The position numbers were made by a program, and so were the translations under genes. A stretch of DNA of 40,942 bases from Oligoflexia bacterium (GTDB taxonomy: Bacteria; Bdellovibrionota; UBA1018; CAIPTA01; JAALKR01): positions 1-40,942 of the forward strand of contig JAALKR010000018.1 of NCBI GenBank assembly GCA_011087955.1, read 5' to 3'. Below the pieces are notes generated by a model. That model saw only the letters and a list, made by a program, of their open reading frames with translations. It was not told the origin of the DNA and searched no databases. This document shows positions 1 through 9,558 of this stretch, piece by piece (within the stretch, counting starts at the first letter, position 1; each line of letters begins with the position of its first letter).

Positions 1-11
1 TACTCATCCCA

Positions 12-1019
12 ATGGCAAAGAAAGAACCAAAGAAAACCTCCAAGAAACCAAGCCCGCCTCCTCATCAGATTCATGACGCTCTCTTTAACGAAATATTTAG
101 TAATAAGAGGTATGGACTAGATCTCTTCCGTTCCGTCCTGACGGACGCAGAGTTTAAACTCTTCAACTGGAAGACACTCAGGCCAGAGGTCACAGTGTTC
201 ACAGATGACAGGGGGGTAGAGCGAAAGATTGATTTGTTGTTCTCAGTTCGAGTCAAGGAGTCGAAGGAGGAGGTGCGTATGCTTTTTATTCTGGAGCATA
301 AAAGCTATCAGGATTCAAAAGTTCTCCATCAGATTCTGAGGTACCAAACTCTGGCTTATAATCGTTGGAACTGGAAGTATCCAGTGATTCCGATTCTCGT
401 CTATCATGGACGGGAGAAGCACTGGAAGGGGAGCTTAAAGTTTCAGGATTCTATTAAGGGCCTCACCCCTTTGCTCAAGCAGAAATCTGGAAAAAACATC
501 CTTAATTTCGACTGCAAGCTCTTGAATATTCACGATATTCACTTGTATGGCGGTTTGAGCAAGAAATTGATTTCTAGACCAATTTTACTTATAATGAGTA
601 GGATATGGAACATCAGCGACAGGAACATCCAGTCGATGTTCAAGATGTTCCAGGCAGCCCAAACGAATACGGGTCTAAGTCCAAAGGAGCGCCGAGACCT
701 TACGGAAAAGGCAGTGGACTACCTTCGTGCAAAAGACCCAAAAGTTACAGCTCGGATTGTTAGAATTGAAAAAGAGGTTGTAGAAGAGGAGTACAGAATT
801 ATGCCAGCATTACAATATTCTTTGGATAAGGAACGAGAGGCAGGTCACAAGGCAGGCATCGAGAAAGGCCGTGAGGAAGGCCTGGAGGCAGGCCGTCAGG
901 ATACTGCGCTGCGACTACTCGAAGAAGGAGTTGATGCGAAGATCATTTGTCGATGCACCGGGCTTACTCCTGAATCTGTAGAGAAATTGCGCAAAAAGAA
1001 CGACAGCGAAACGGAGTAA
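12..1019 (+). CDS. Rpn/YhgA-like PD-(D/E)XK nuclease (putative transposase family)
   Basis: The 335-aa protein matches the Rpn family (Transposase_31, YhgA-like), whose E. coli members are DNA endonucleases that promote RecA-independent recombination. The N-terminal half carries the nuclease fold: HDALFNEIF near residues 21-29, the metal-binding Asp in KIDLLF (D74), and the E-x-K pair in LEHKS (E95, K97). The C-terminal tail is typical of the family, with Gly-spaced charged repeats (AGIEKGREEGLEAGRQD) followed by a short helical segment (LLEEGVDAKIICRCTGLTPESVEKL). The catalytic residues are present, so it looks intact. The start lies 11 bases from the window edge, so upstream context is unseen. 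The following 300 bp are non-coding and rich in repeats, which may mark a mobile or rearranged spot. Function in this organism is inferred from family only. Confidence 0.85.
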   Translation: MAKKEPKKTSKKPSPPPHQIHDALFNEIFSNKRYGLDLFRSVLTDAEFKLFNWKTLRPEVTVFTDDRGVERKIDLLFSVRVKESKEEVRMLFILEHKSYQDSKVLHQILRYQTLAYNRWNWKYPVIPILVYHGREKHWKGSLKFQDSIKGLTPLLKQKSGKNILNFDCKLLNIHDIHLYGGLSKKLISRPILLIMSRIWNISDRNIQSMFKMFQAAQTNTGLSPKERRDLTEKAVDYLRAKDPKVTARIVRIEKEVVEEEYRIMPALQYSLDKEREAGHKAGIEKGREEGLEAGRQDTALRLLEEGVDAKIICRCTGLTPESVEKLRKKNDSETE

Positions 1020-1084
1020 CCTGTGTACTTTCGCATAATTTTTCCATCTACTTTAGAGTGATGATTCGAATCGAGTTTTCTATG

Positions 1085-1109
1085 GTTTAGAGGGTTTAGA
1101 TAGTTTAGA
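1085..1109. repeat. GTTTAGA short tandem repeat
   Basis: Three exact copies of GTTTAGA start at 1085, 1094 and 1103, a strict 9-base period. They sit in the non-coding stretch between the Rpn nuclease and the GAF-AAA+ regulator, just upstream of the structured repeat element. The role is unknown. Confidence 0.6.
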
Positions 1110-1142
1110 AGCCAGAGTTTGCGGTAGATACAAGGAGACCAG

Positions 1143-1205
1143 ACAAAGACGTAGCGAGGCGTACTAGAAGTACGTCGAAGCGAGGCTTTGTACGTCGAGC
1201 GAGGC
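1143..1205. repeat. Nested hairpin with three (T)ACGT(C)GAGGC-type units
   Basis: This lies in the 301-bp gene-free stretch 1020-1320. A core GACGTAGCGAGGC (1148) recurs as TACGTCGAAGCGAGGC (1171) and TACGTCGAGCGAGGC (1191); the last two are spaced exactly 20 bases. The same stretch folds as a nested hairpin: outer arms ACAAAG (1143-1148) and CTTTGT (1186-1191), inner arms GGCGTAC (1158-1164) and GTACGTC (1170-1176) around a TAGAA loop. A further short inverted repeat GGTG/CACC follows at about 1209-1223. I see no ORF. It may be a dispersed REP- or MITE-like element or a structured RNA; its adjacency to an Rpn nuclease is suggestive but not proof. The rest of the gap holds an AT-rich stretch (about 1245-1300), probably the promoter of the next gene. 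Confidence 0.55.
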
Positions 1206-1326
1206 TATGGTGCAGTCGACACCGTAGATGCCGTGGAATCGGGTTTCTAATCGTTTTTTATAAGATCCTCTTGCATTAACCCTATATTTTTTATATACTG
1301 CTTCGCGTCTAACAAAGGGAATGCCT

Positions 1327-3027
1327 ATGCCTCTTGAGCAGCAACGCAAAGAACTTGAAATTAAGCATCGCCAGCAATTGGCTATGCTGAATGATGTGAG
1401 TAGCAAACTTCAGGGATTGATTGAGTCGGAGAATTTGTACAAGGAAATAGTGCATATTATTCAGGAACGGTTTCATTATTATCATAGTAGTCTGTGGACA
1501 GTGGACTCTATGCGCGCAGCTACGTTGCAGGCCCATAATGGTGACTATAAGCACATACTGAGTCCGGGCTTTGTTCTGAAAGACGAAGGTATTATCGGGC
1601 ACGTAATTAGTACAAACAAGCCCTATATTTCGAACGATATCTCCAAAGATCCGAATTTCTCTAGCCTAAAACTCCCCACGGAAACAAAGAGTTCACTCTG
1701 TGTCCCAGTGATGGGGGGCAAAGGCAAAATTAAAGCTCTAGTCAATATTGAATCGAGCCATGAGAATGAGTTTGATGATGAAGACTTGCATGTGATGGAA
1801 TCTGTAGCTTCGCTAGTTTCATTGGCACTGAATTCCGCACTTCTTTATAATGAGATCGATGATTTTAATAAGCACTTGAAAAAGACAATTGAAGAAAAGA
1901 CGTTAGAGCTGCGCAAAGCGCACGAACGAATTTTAGCGCAACAACGCCTATTGAAGAAAGAGAACCGTGCATTGCGGACAATTGTATCTAAGTCCTACAG
2001 TGACAAAGATATTCTCGGAAAGTCTCCTGCAATCACTTCACTTATATCGATGATTGATAAGATCGCACCGACAAGGGTTTCAGTTCTGATTCAAGGTGAA
2101 AGTGGCACCGGTAAAGAACTAGTAGCCCATCGAATCCATCAGCGCAGTGAGCGCTCGGATCGCCCATTCGTAGCAATCAACTGTGGAACGTTACAGGAAT
2201 CACTTCTAGAGAGTGAGCTTTTTGGCCACGAAAAGTGTGCATTCGCTGGCGCAATCAACCAAAAGATTGGTTTAGCTGAGACTGCCGACGGTGGAACTCT
2301 TTTCCTTGATGAGATTGGCGGGGTCTCACTTTCCTTACAAGCCAAGCTTCTACGCTTTATTCAGGAAAGTGAGCTATATCGCGTTGGCGGAAAGACGCCA
2401 ATCAAAGTGGATATTCGCATCCTCTCAGCAACGAATAAAGACCTAGAACAGGAAGTGCATAATGGAAAATTCCGCGAAGATTTATTTTACCGCCTGAATA
2501 CAATCACACTTCGCGTACCGCCCCTGCGTAAGCGGCCAGAAGATATTCCATTGCTAATCAATTACTTCCTGGAAAAATCGAATTTTGGTTCCCACCAAAT
2601 GCTTTCAGTTGAATCTAGAGCAATGGCCGCATTTCAGGCCTACAACTGGCCAGGAAACGTGCGCGAGCTACAAAACTCTATTGAGCGCCTAAAAATCTTG
2701 AGCGAAGGCGCCATTATTCACTTCGAAGATCTTCCGTTCAATATTCGTATGGCTAAACGAATCGCAGAAGGCAACACGAATAATACTATCACCCAAAGCA
2801 TAAAGCACATGACGCTGGAAGAGCTCGAGAAGAATCATATTTTGCAGATGCTCTCCTACCAGCAGGGCAATAAGACGAAGACTGCGAAGGTGCTCGGTAT
2901 CACAATTAAAACACTCTATAACAAATTACATCGTTACAGACTATTACAGCCCCAGGCAGAAAAGGATAGTAAGACCACCAGCCGCAAGAAAAATCCGGTG
3001 GCAGAAAAACCGTGGCCGACCCAATAA
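1327..3027 (+). CDS. GAF-AAA+ (sigma-54 activator type)-Fis transcriptional regulator with degenerate GAFTGA loop
   Basis: Numbered from ORF start 1321, the order is: GAF sensor domain at about 30-175, coiled-coil linker 180-218, sigma-54 interaction AAA+ domain 228-455, and a Fis-type helix-turn-helix 516-540 (GNKTKTAKVLGITIKTLYNKL). Walker A (GESGTGKE, 259-266), Walker B (TLFLDEIG, 326-333) and the arginine-finger region (FREDLFYRLN) are intact. The loop that contacts sigma-54, normally GAFTGA, reads CAFAGA (306-311), losing the key Thr and the first Gly. Related proteins with altered loops (TyrR, HupR) do not activate sigma-54 promoters, so this one may act as a repressor or with another sigma factor. 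I prefer the ATG at 1327 over 1321 because the ribosome binding site AGGGA (1316-1320) abuts 1321 but is 6 bases from 1327. The ligand of the GAF domain is unknown. Confidence 0.85.
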   Translation: MPLEQQRKELEIKHRQQLAMLNDVSSKLQGLIESENLYKEIVHIIQERFHYYHSSLWTVDSMRAATLQAHNGDYKHILSPGFVLKDEGIIGHVISTNKPYISNDISKDPNFSSLKLPTETKSSLCVPVMGGKGKIKALVNIESSHENEFDDEDLHVMESVASLVSLALNSALLYNEIDDFNKHLKKTIEEKTLELRKAHERILAQQRLLKKENRALRTIVSKSYSDKDILGKSPAITSLISMIDKIAPTRVSVLIQGESGTGKELVAHRIHQRSERSDRPFVAINCGTLQESLLESELFGHEKCAFAGAINQKIGLAETADGGTLFLDEIGGVSLSLQAKLLRFIQESELYRVGGKTPIKVDIRILSATNKDLEQEVHNGKFREDLFYRLNTITLRVPPLRKRPEDIPLLINYFLEKSNFGSHQMLSVESRAMAAFQAYNWPGNVRELQNSIERLKILSEGAIIHFEDLPFNIRMAKRIAEGNTNNTITQSIKHMTLEELEKNHILQMLSYQQGNKTKTAKVLGITIKTLYNKLHRYRLLQPQAEKDSKTTSRKKNPVAEKPWPTQ

Positions 3028-3065
3028 TTTTTTTGTGGTAAGGTACATGAGACATAGAAGAGAAA

Positions 3066-3299
3066 GTGATGACAACAATGAATAAGAAGGCAACAGAAAA
3101 AAAAATGGAAGCAAAGAATACAACGAAAGCTAAAGGATCCGCTGGGGTTCCAAAGAACTTCCGTCAGCAAGCGGATATCGAGTCATTCTACCGATTTGTC
3201 TATGAAAATGACCTTCGCAACGAGGCTGTGCAGATTTTTCGTGAGACTAGAGCGCAAAAAGTTGCGCTTAAGGTCGCTAAAAATCGTTTGAAGCACTGA
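3066..3299 (+). CDS. Small basic conserved-looking protein upstream of serA
   Basis: A 77-aa protein whose first ~28 residues are Lys-rich and low complexity, followed by an amphipathic helical part (DIESFYRFVYENDLRNEAVQIF) and a basic tail (KVALKVAKNRLKH). I do not recognise a named family. It has no signal peptide or membrane segment, and its high positive charge would suit nucleic-acid or ribosome association, which is inference only. It ends 12 bp before serA in the same direction, so the two are probably co-transcribed. ATG at 3066 or the in-frame ATG at 3078 (MNKK) could be the start; no strong ribosome binding site decides it. Confidence 0.6.
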   Translation: MMTTMNKKATEKKMEAKNTTKAKGSAGVPKNFRQQADIESFYRFVYENDLRNEAVQIFRETRAQKVALKVAKNRLKH

Positions 3300-3311
3300 G
3301 GACTTCCTCGG

Positions 3312-4269
3312 ATGAATAAGGTACGCCTTCTAATTACCGATGGATTTTCATCGGACGGCTTGGCTAAACTTGGAAAATTCGATCTATTTGAAGTAGATCT
3401 CAATAAAGGCCTGGACGAAGCCGAAGCCGCCAATAAAATTAAAAATGCAGATGCAATGATTATCCGTAGCGCTACCAAGCTCAAAGGAGCTTTGCTAGAT
3501 GCAGGAGCGGATTTAAAGGCAATCGTACGCGCAGGGAGTGGTGTGGACAATATCGACGTAAGCGCTGCCTCCCAAATGGGCATTTATGTTTTTAATACTC
3601 CTGGCGCAAACAATAACGCTGTTGTCGAACTAACCATTGGATACCTCTTTAGCTTGCTGCGCGAATTACCTCGATGCGCTAGCGGTATGAAGGCCGGCAA
3701 ATGGGAAAAGAAAGCACTAGTTGGAGGCGAGGTGCAAGGCCGCACGATTGGCCTCATTGGGCTCGGGGCGATTGGAGCTAGCGTAGCTAAGAAAGTTAAA
3801 GCACTAGGAATGCGCGTGATCGGCTTTGATCCGAGAGCAAAAGAACTCGGCGCGAACTCGTTCTTAGATGAAGTCTGTGAATCCGTAGATGATGTTTTTA
3901 AGAGCTCCAACATGGTCACATTGCACTTGCCGGCTATCGAGTCCACAAAGAATTCGATTGGTAAAGCTCAGTTTGACTTAATGGAGAACGGATCTTATTT
4001 GGTCAATTGTGCTCGTGGTGGAATTGTTGTGGAAAAGGACGTGATCGCTGCCTTAGACAGTGGGAAACTAGCTGGCGCAGCATTCGACGTATTCGAAACT
4101 GAGCCAGTTTCTAAAAATGACCCACTAGTTATGCATGAAAAGGTTATTAGTTCTCCACATATTGGAGCCGCAACAAATGAAAGTCAGAAAAAAGTAGCAT
4201 TGATGGCAGTTGAAAGACTGGTTGGCTTCTTTAAGGACAATCAATCTGAATGTGCTTTAAACTCAGACT

Positions 4270-4286
<17 letters not shown>
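3312..4286 (+). CDS. serA: D-3-phosphoglycerate dehydrogenase (short form, no ACT domain)
   Basis: This D-2-hydroxyacid dehydrogenase catalyses NAD-dependent oxidation of 3-phosphoglycerate, the first step of serine synthesis. The phosphate-binding loop RAGSGVDNID, the Rossmann motif GLGAIG, the substrate Arg in NCARGG, the Glu in FETEP and the catalytic His in SPHIGAAT are all visible. At 324 aa it stops after the catalytic/NAD core, so it lacks the regulatory ACT or ASB domains of longer SerA enzymes; serine feedback through ACT is therefore not expected. A related 2-hydroxyacid dehydrogenase (e.g. acting on glyoxylate or hydroxypyruvate) is the alternative, but the substrate loop fits SerA best. 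A GAGGA ribosome binding site lies 9 bp upstream of the ATG. purA follows 30 bp downstream, separated by a tandem repeat. Confidence 0.85.
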
Positions 4287-5606
<1,320 letters not shown>

Positions 5607-5609
5607 CAA

Positions 5610-6386
5610 TCATTCGCTGTTATCTTTGACGTTCGTGACTACAATTTCAACTCGCCGATTTTTTGCGCGCCCTGCGGCCGTAGAATTGTCGGCGATTGGT
5701 CTTCCATCTGCCCATCCAGCAGCAGAAACTCGTCTAGCCGGCACCTTATAACGAGCGCTTAGATACCGGACTAACCATGCAGCCCGAACCGCTGAAAGCT
5801 CCCAATTTGTCTCGAATTGATCACTAACCCTACCCTCAGTCGGGTTGTGATCAGTGTGACCTTCAATCCTAAGCAGTCGTTTAGATGGAATGATTGCTTC
5901 GAAAATTTTATTAAACACTGGTAAATATTTTAGATTAACGCTTGTCTGGCCTTCACTGTAGATGGCGTTCGCTGAAAGGCGAATAACCAAACCTCGCTCA
6001 TCATAAACCAGTTCCAAGAGTTCTTTCATGTCCGTAGTCTGCAGTTGATACTCTAATGAATCTTCAATTCGCTCAGCAATCTCTTTAAGTTCTGGTGACG
6101 GCGCTGGCTGAGCATTCGTGTAGCCCATCTGCTTGGCCACAATATGGCCTCTCTGTGCGGATGGTGTTGAAAATACTTGTACTGTCTTCCCTGTACCTAA
6201 GTCCATCCTTCCAGATGAGCCGGTGAAACTACGCTCGATAGATTCTACAATTTGCTTGATCTTAGCCTTGTCCTGGTTGGCCATTGCATACATTACCACA
6301 AAGAACGCAAATAGAAGAGTGATGAAGTCCGCGTATGAAATCATCCAACGTTCGAGATTAACGCGCTCCGGATCTTTCTTTCTCAT
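5610..6386 (-). CDS. motB: Flagellar motor stator protein MotB
   Basis: MotB anchors the stator ring to peptidoglycan and forms the ion channel with MotA. The single N-terminal membrane helix (about 17-37) follows SYADFITLL, and D20 there matches the ion-carrying Asp of E. coli MotB (D32). The periplasmic part ends in an OmpA/MotB peptidoglycan-binding domain (about 120-250: IEGHTDHNPTEG, NWELSAVRAAWLVRYL, GRAKNRRVEI). The 258-aa length is typical for the delta-type MotB. The start overlaps the end of motA by 4 bp (ATGA), implying translational coupling. Whether the ion is H+ or Na+ cannot be told from the sequence. Confidence 0.95.
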   Translation of the reverse strand: MRKKDPERVNLERWMISYADFITLLFAFFVVMYAMANQDKAKIKQIVESIERSFTGSSGRMDLGTGKTVQVFSTPSAQRGHIVAKQMGYTNAQPAPSPELKEIAERIEDSLEYQLQTTDMKELLELVYDERGLVIRLSANAIYSEGQTSVNLKYLPVFNKIFEAIIPSKRLLRIEGHTDHNPTEGRVSDQFETNWELSAVRAAWLVRYLSARYKVPARRVSAAGWADGRPIADNSTAAGRAKNRRVEIVVTNVKDNSE

Positions 6387-7159
6387 ATATCTTCTTCAAT
6401 TTCACGCAAACTAGGATCAAGGAAGACTTCTAGTTTTTCTTTGAGAAAATGTGGGTTGAGCCCTTCCTGGATACCTGCAATCCCAAGCTTAATTACTTCA
6501 GCTCGCATTGCAATTAACTCGGCCTTGCGCCTCAGCTTTGTACCCATCGGGATGAAAATTAGGTTCGCAAACCCCACACCATAGATTGTTGCAATGAAAG
6601 CAACCGCAATACCGGGGCCAATCAGATCTGGATTGTCTAGATTACGCATCACGAAGATAAGGCCAAGCACCGCGCCGATAATTCCAACCGTTGGTGAGTA
6701 AGCACCGTACCCTTCGGTAAAAGCCTTTGCGCAGGCCTGAAGATCGTCCATCTCCACATAAGCTTCTGTTTCCAAAATTTCTTTTACTGTATCCGGTTCA
6801 AATCCATCAATTACATATTTTAAGGATTTCTTAAGCTGTGGATCCTCAATTGATCCACGTACACCCTCAATAGCCAGCACACCCTCTTTACGAGCAAGAG
6901 TGGCAACTCTTACAATTTCTTCAACCAGTGGGCGGTAGTCCATGTCTACATTGTTAAAGATAACTTTGGAACCTTGGCCTAGCGCTCTCTTGATATCTTG
7001 TGATGGGAAACTAAGTAATACTGCACCAGTCGAACCACCAAATACGATGAGTAAGGCTGTTGGGCTCCAAACAGCACTCATAGGAAGATGTTCAAAGTGG
7101 GCGCCAAGTAAAATTGAAGCAACTCCCAGAATCAGTCCCCCGATAGACGTGATGTCCAT
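6383..7159 (-). CDS. motA: Flagellar motor stator protein MotA
   Basis: MotA is the five-subunit ring that drives rotor movement. Four membrane helices are visible (about 5-23, 34-52, 152-172, 182-205) with a large cytoplasmic loop between helices 2 and 3. Conserved residues are present: the charged pair that touches FliG (R90 and E98 in LARKEGVLAIE) and the two prolines next to the channel (P156 in YSPTVGIIG, P204 in FIPMG). It follows flbD by 2 bp and overlaps motB by 4 bp, so flbD-motA-motB is one operon on the minus strand, a layout common in deltaproteobacteria and spirochaetes. Confidence 0.96.
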   Translation of the reverse strand: MDITSIGGLILGVASILLGAHFEHLPMSAVWSPTALLIVFGGSTGAVLLSFPSQDIKRALGQGSKVIFNNVDMDYRPLVEEIVRVATLARKEGVLAIEGVRGSIEDPQLKKSLKYVIDGFEPDTVKEILETEAYVEMDDLQACAKAFTEGYGAYSPTVGIIGAVLGLIFVMRNLDNPDLIGPGIAVAFIATIYGVGFANLIFIPMGTKLRRKAELIAMRAEVIKLGIAGIQEGLNPHFLKEKLEVFLDPSLREIEEDI

Positions 7160-7161
7160 TA

Positions 7162-7359
7162 CTAAGGACTCCTCTCCACGAACCCAATTCGTTTAAATTC
7201 AGCAACTTTCTGCATAATTTCTGCAATCGACTCTCGAACCATCATCTTTCCATTATCACCAATTAACGTGATTAATGTGTCCGGAGTGCTTTCAATGAGC
7301 TTAATTTGTTCTGCATTGAGCAGAAACTCTTTATTGTTTAAGCGATGAAGTAGAATCAT
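7162..7359 (-). CDS. flbD: FlbD/SwrD family flagellar protein
   Basis: This 65-aa protein opens with MILLHRLNNKEFLLNAEQI and continues with ESTPDTLITLIGDNGKMMVRES, the hallmark of the FlbD/SwrD small-protein family found directly upstream of motA. In Bacillus subtilis SwrD raises flagellar torque; it is unrelated to the Caulobacter regulator also called FlbD. It is the first gene of the stator operon. An AGGAAA ribosome binding site sits close to the ATG. The divergent 123-bp gap to uvrB holds a direct and an inverted repeat. Confidence 0.9.
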   Translation of the reverse strand: MILLHRLNNKEFLLNAEQIKLIESTPDTLITLIGDNGKMMVRESIAEIMQKVAEFKRIGFVERSP

Positions 7360-7361
7360 TT

Positions 7362-7408
7362 CCTATGATTGTATCAATCTTTAGTAATTTTCCAACCTAT
7401 GATTTGTA
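7362..7408. promoter_or_regulatory. Direct and inverted repeats in the flbD-uvrB divergent region
   Basis: CCTATGATTGTA (7362) recurs as CCTATGATTTGTA (7396), 34 bp apart. Overlapping the first copy is a perfect inverted repeat GATTG-TAT-CAATC (7367-7379). The segment lies within 20 bp of the flbD start and upstream of uvrB, so it could bind a regulator of either. No LexA-type box is evident. Confidence 0.3.
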
Positions 7409-7482
7409 AATGGGCTAGCAGTGAAACACGTGGATAAGGAAATCTCTGACTTGATTAAGTATGCCGTGGTAAGAGGGAATTC

Positions 7483-9558
7483 ATGGATAAGTTCAAGCTT
7501 AGTACAAAATTTACACCCAAAGGAGATCAGCCACAGGCAATTGATTCCTTATGCTCAGGTATTGAGAGCGGTCAAAAACACCAAGTCCTTCTCGGAGTTA
7601 CTGGCTCCGGTAAAACCTTTACTCTAGCGAACGTAATTGCCCGACTAAACCGCCCCTGCCTAGTTGCTGCTCCCAATAAGACCTTAGCTGCTCAATTGTT
7701 CGAAGAGTTTCAGCTCTTCTTTCCAGAGAATATGGTTCAGTATTTCGTCTCCTATTATGATTACTACCAACCGGAAGCTTACATTGCATCGACTGGTACA
7801 TTCATCGAGAAGGATGCTCAGATCAATGAAGAAATTGATCGACTACGTCACGCTGCAACTTTTTCCCTATTGTCCAGAAAAGACGTAATTGTCGTTACCA
7901 GCGTCTCCTTCATTTATGGCCTTGGGTCTCCGGAGCTATATAATAGTTTGCACGTCGATCTTTTGGTCGGAACGGAGATTAAACGCAAAGAGCTTCTAAA
8001 TCAATTAGTAGAACTGCAATACCAAAGAAATGACGTGGACTTTACCCGTGGATCTTTTCGTGTACGTGGTGATGTGGTGGAAGTCTATCCCGCCTATGCC
8101 GATGAAGTTGCAATTCGCATCGAATTGTTTGGAGATGAGATTGACTCTATCACCCAAGTGGACCCGCTCCGCGGCTTACCCTTAGGCAAACTCAATCGCA
8201 TTTCGATTTTTCCTGCCTCTCATTATGTAACCGAAGCAGAAACACGCAAACGCGCAATACATACAATTCAAGATGAATTGCAACAACGTCTAACAGAGCT
8301 AGACTCTTTAGGTAAAACCGTGGAATCGAAACGCATCGAGCAACGCACATTGTATGACGTGGAGATGATGCAAGAAATTGGCTATTGCCAGGGAATTGAA
8401 AACTACTCTCGGCATTTAGATGGTCGAAGTACCGGTGAGCCGCCTCCGACGCTTCTAAATTATTTTCCTGAAGATTTTTTAATGGTTTTAGATGAGAGTC
8501 ACGTAACTGTTCCTCAGATTGGTGGAATGTACCGCGGTGACCGTGCCCGTAAATCCAGCTTAGTAGAGCATGGATTCCGCCTACCAAGCGCTTTGGACAA
8601 TCGCCCTTTAAGCTTCGAAGAATTTGAAAAGAATGTAACAAATCGTGCCTCGGGTATAGTCTATGTTTCGGCAACTCCAGCCGCATATGAATTGCAAAAA
8701 GCAGAGGGAGAGATTGTCGAGCAAATCATTCGTCCAACTGGTTTACTCGACCCAATCATTCATGTACGTCCAGCCACGGATCAAGTAGATAATTTGGTAA
8801 ATGAAATAGTAAAGCGCACGGAAGGGATTGAACCTGCGGATCGTAGTCGAATCCTAGTGACGGTTCTAACAAAGAAGTTCGCTGAAGATTTAACTACATT
8901 TATGTTAAACAAAAAAATCCGCGTAAAATATCTCCATTCAGATATTGAGACTTTAGAAAGAATAGAAATTTTACGCGACCTCCGTATGGGATTATTCGAC
9001 GTGCTTGTTGGTATTAACTTGCTTCGAGAAGGCCTTGATTTGCCAGAAGTGTCTCTAGTGGGAATTATGGATGCTGATAAAGAAGGATTTTTGCGCTCGG
9101 AACGATCTCTTATTCAAACAATCGGTCGTGCTGCTAGAAACCAAGAAGGGACGGTAATCCTCTATGCAGACAAGATAACAGGCTCGATGGATAAGGCGAT
9201 AACCGAGACGAAGCGAAGGCGCAAGATCCAAGAAAAATATAATGCTGAACATGGAATTACGCCAAAAACCATTCGCAAGAGCATCGGCATCGGTCCTAGA
9301 GGCGCAATCAAAGAGTCAGAAAATTCCGGTCGTGGCTCGATCAAAGAGTCGGATGAGTCTTGGGTGGAGGCCAATGCAGTACTCGATGAATTTCCGAACC
9401 TCAAATCTTTGGACGATGTTCGCAAAGCCACCAATAAATGGCATGAAGCAATGCTAGACGCTGCCCGTGAGCGGGAGTTCGAAGAAGCAGCTCGACTGCG
9501 GGATCGTGTGAAGCGCTTAAAACAATTGGAGCTAAAGCTTCTCGAATCAAAGTCTTAA
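7483..9558 (+). CDS. uvrB: UvrABC system protein B
   Basis: UvrB is the damage-verifying ATPase of nucleotide excision repair. Visible features are Walker A ([16 protein letters not shown], about 39-54), the beta-hairpin segment [12 protein letters not shown] that inserts between DNA strands, the LDESHV helicase motif, the ATPase box [35 protein letters not shown], and a C-terminal UVR helix pair ([22 protein letters not shown]) that binds UvrC. The 691-aa length is slightly above the usual ~670 because of a spacer with a duplicated RG(A/S)IKES motif before the UVR domain. An AGAGGGAATTC ribosome binding site precedes the ATG. The stop codon interlocks with that of the convergent kamA. Confidence 0.97.
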   Translation: MDKFKLSTKFTPKGDQPQAIDSLCSGIESGQKHQVLLGVTGSGKTFTLANVIARLNRPCLVAAPNKTLAAQLFEEFQLFFPENMVQYFVSYYDYYQPEAYIASTGTFIEKDAQINEEIDRLRHAATFSLLSRKDVIVVTSVSFIYGLGSPELYNSLHVDLLVGTEIKRKELLNQLVELQYQRNDVDFTRGSFRVRGDVVEVYPAYADEVAIRIELFGDEIDSITQVDPLRGLPLGKLNRISIFPASHYVTEAETRKRAIHTIQDELQQRLTELDSLGKTVESKRIEQRTLYDVEMMQEIGYCQGIENYSRHLDGRSTGEPPPTLLNYFPEDFLMVLDESHVTVPQIGGMYRGDRARKSSLVEHGFRLPSALDNRPLSFEEFEKNVTNRASGIVYVSATPAAYELQKAEGEIVEQIIRPTGLLDPIIHVRPATDQVDNLVNEIVKRTEGIEPADRSRILVTVLTKKFAEDLTTFMLNKKIRVKYLHSDIETLERIEILRDLRMGLFDVLVGINLLREGLDLPEVSLVGIMDADKEGFLRSERSLIQTIGRAARNQEGTVILYADKITGSMDKAITETKRRRKIQEKYNAEHGITPKTIRKSIGIGPRGAIKESENSGRGSIKESDESWVEANAVLDEFPNLKSLDDVRKATNKWHEAMLDAAREREFEEAARLRDRVKRLKQLELKLLESKS

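Noticed and set aside
1085-1205. CRISPR array
   Set aside because: Repeat units are 7-16 bases with short, non-unique spacers, unlike CRISPR repeats and spacers.
1164-1602. Minus-strand ORFs over the repeat element and regulator start
   Set aside because: They cross the repeat and the GAF domain antisense, with no ribosome binding site or protein-like composition.
7360-7482. LexA/SOS box upstream of uvrB
   Set aside because: No CTG-N10-CAG or GAAC-N4-GTTC pattern; the palindrome present does not fit a known LexA site.
7421-7627. 68-aa plus-strand ORF overlapping the uvrB start
   Set aside because: It runs into the uvrB P-loop region in another frame and has no family-like features; uvrB is clearly the real gene.
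8192-8686. 164-aa minus ORF inside uvrB
   Set aside because: Composition and lack of motifs mark it as a frame shadow of uvrB.
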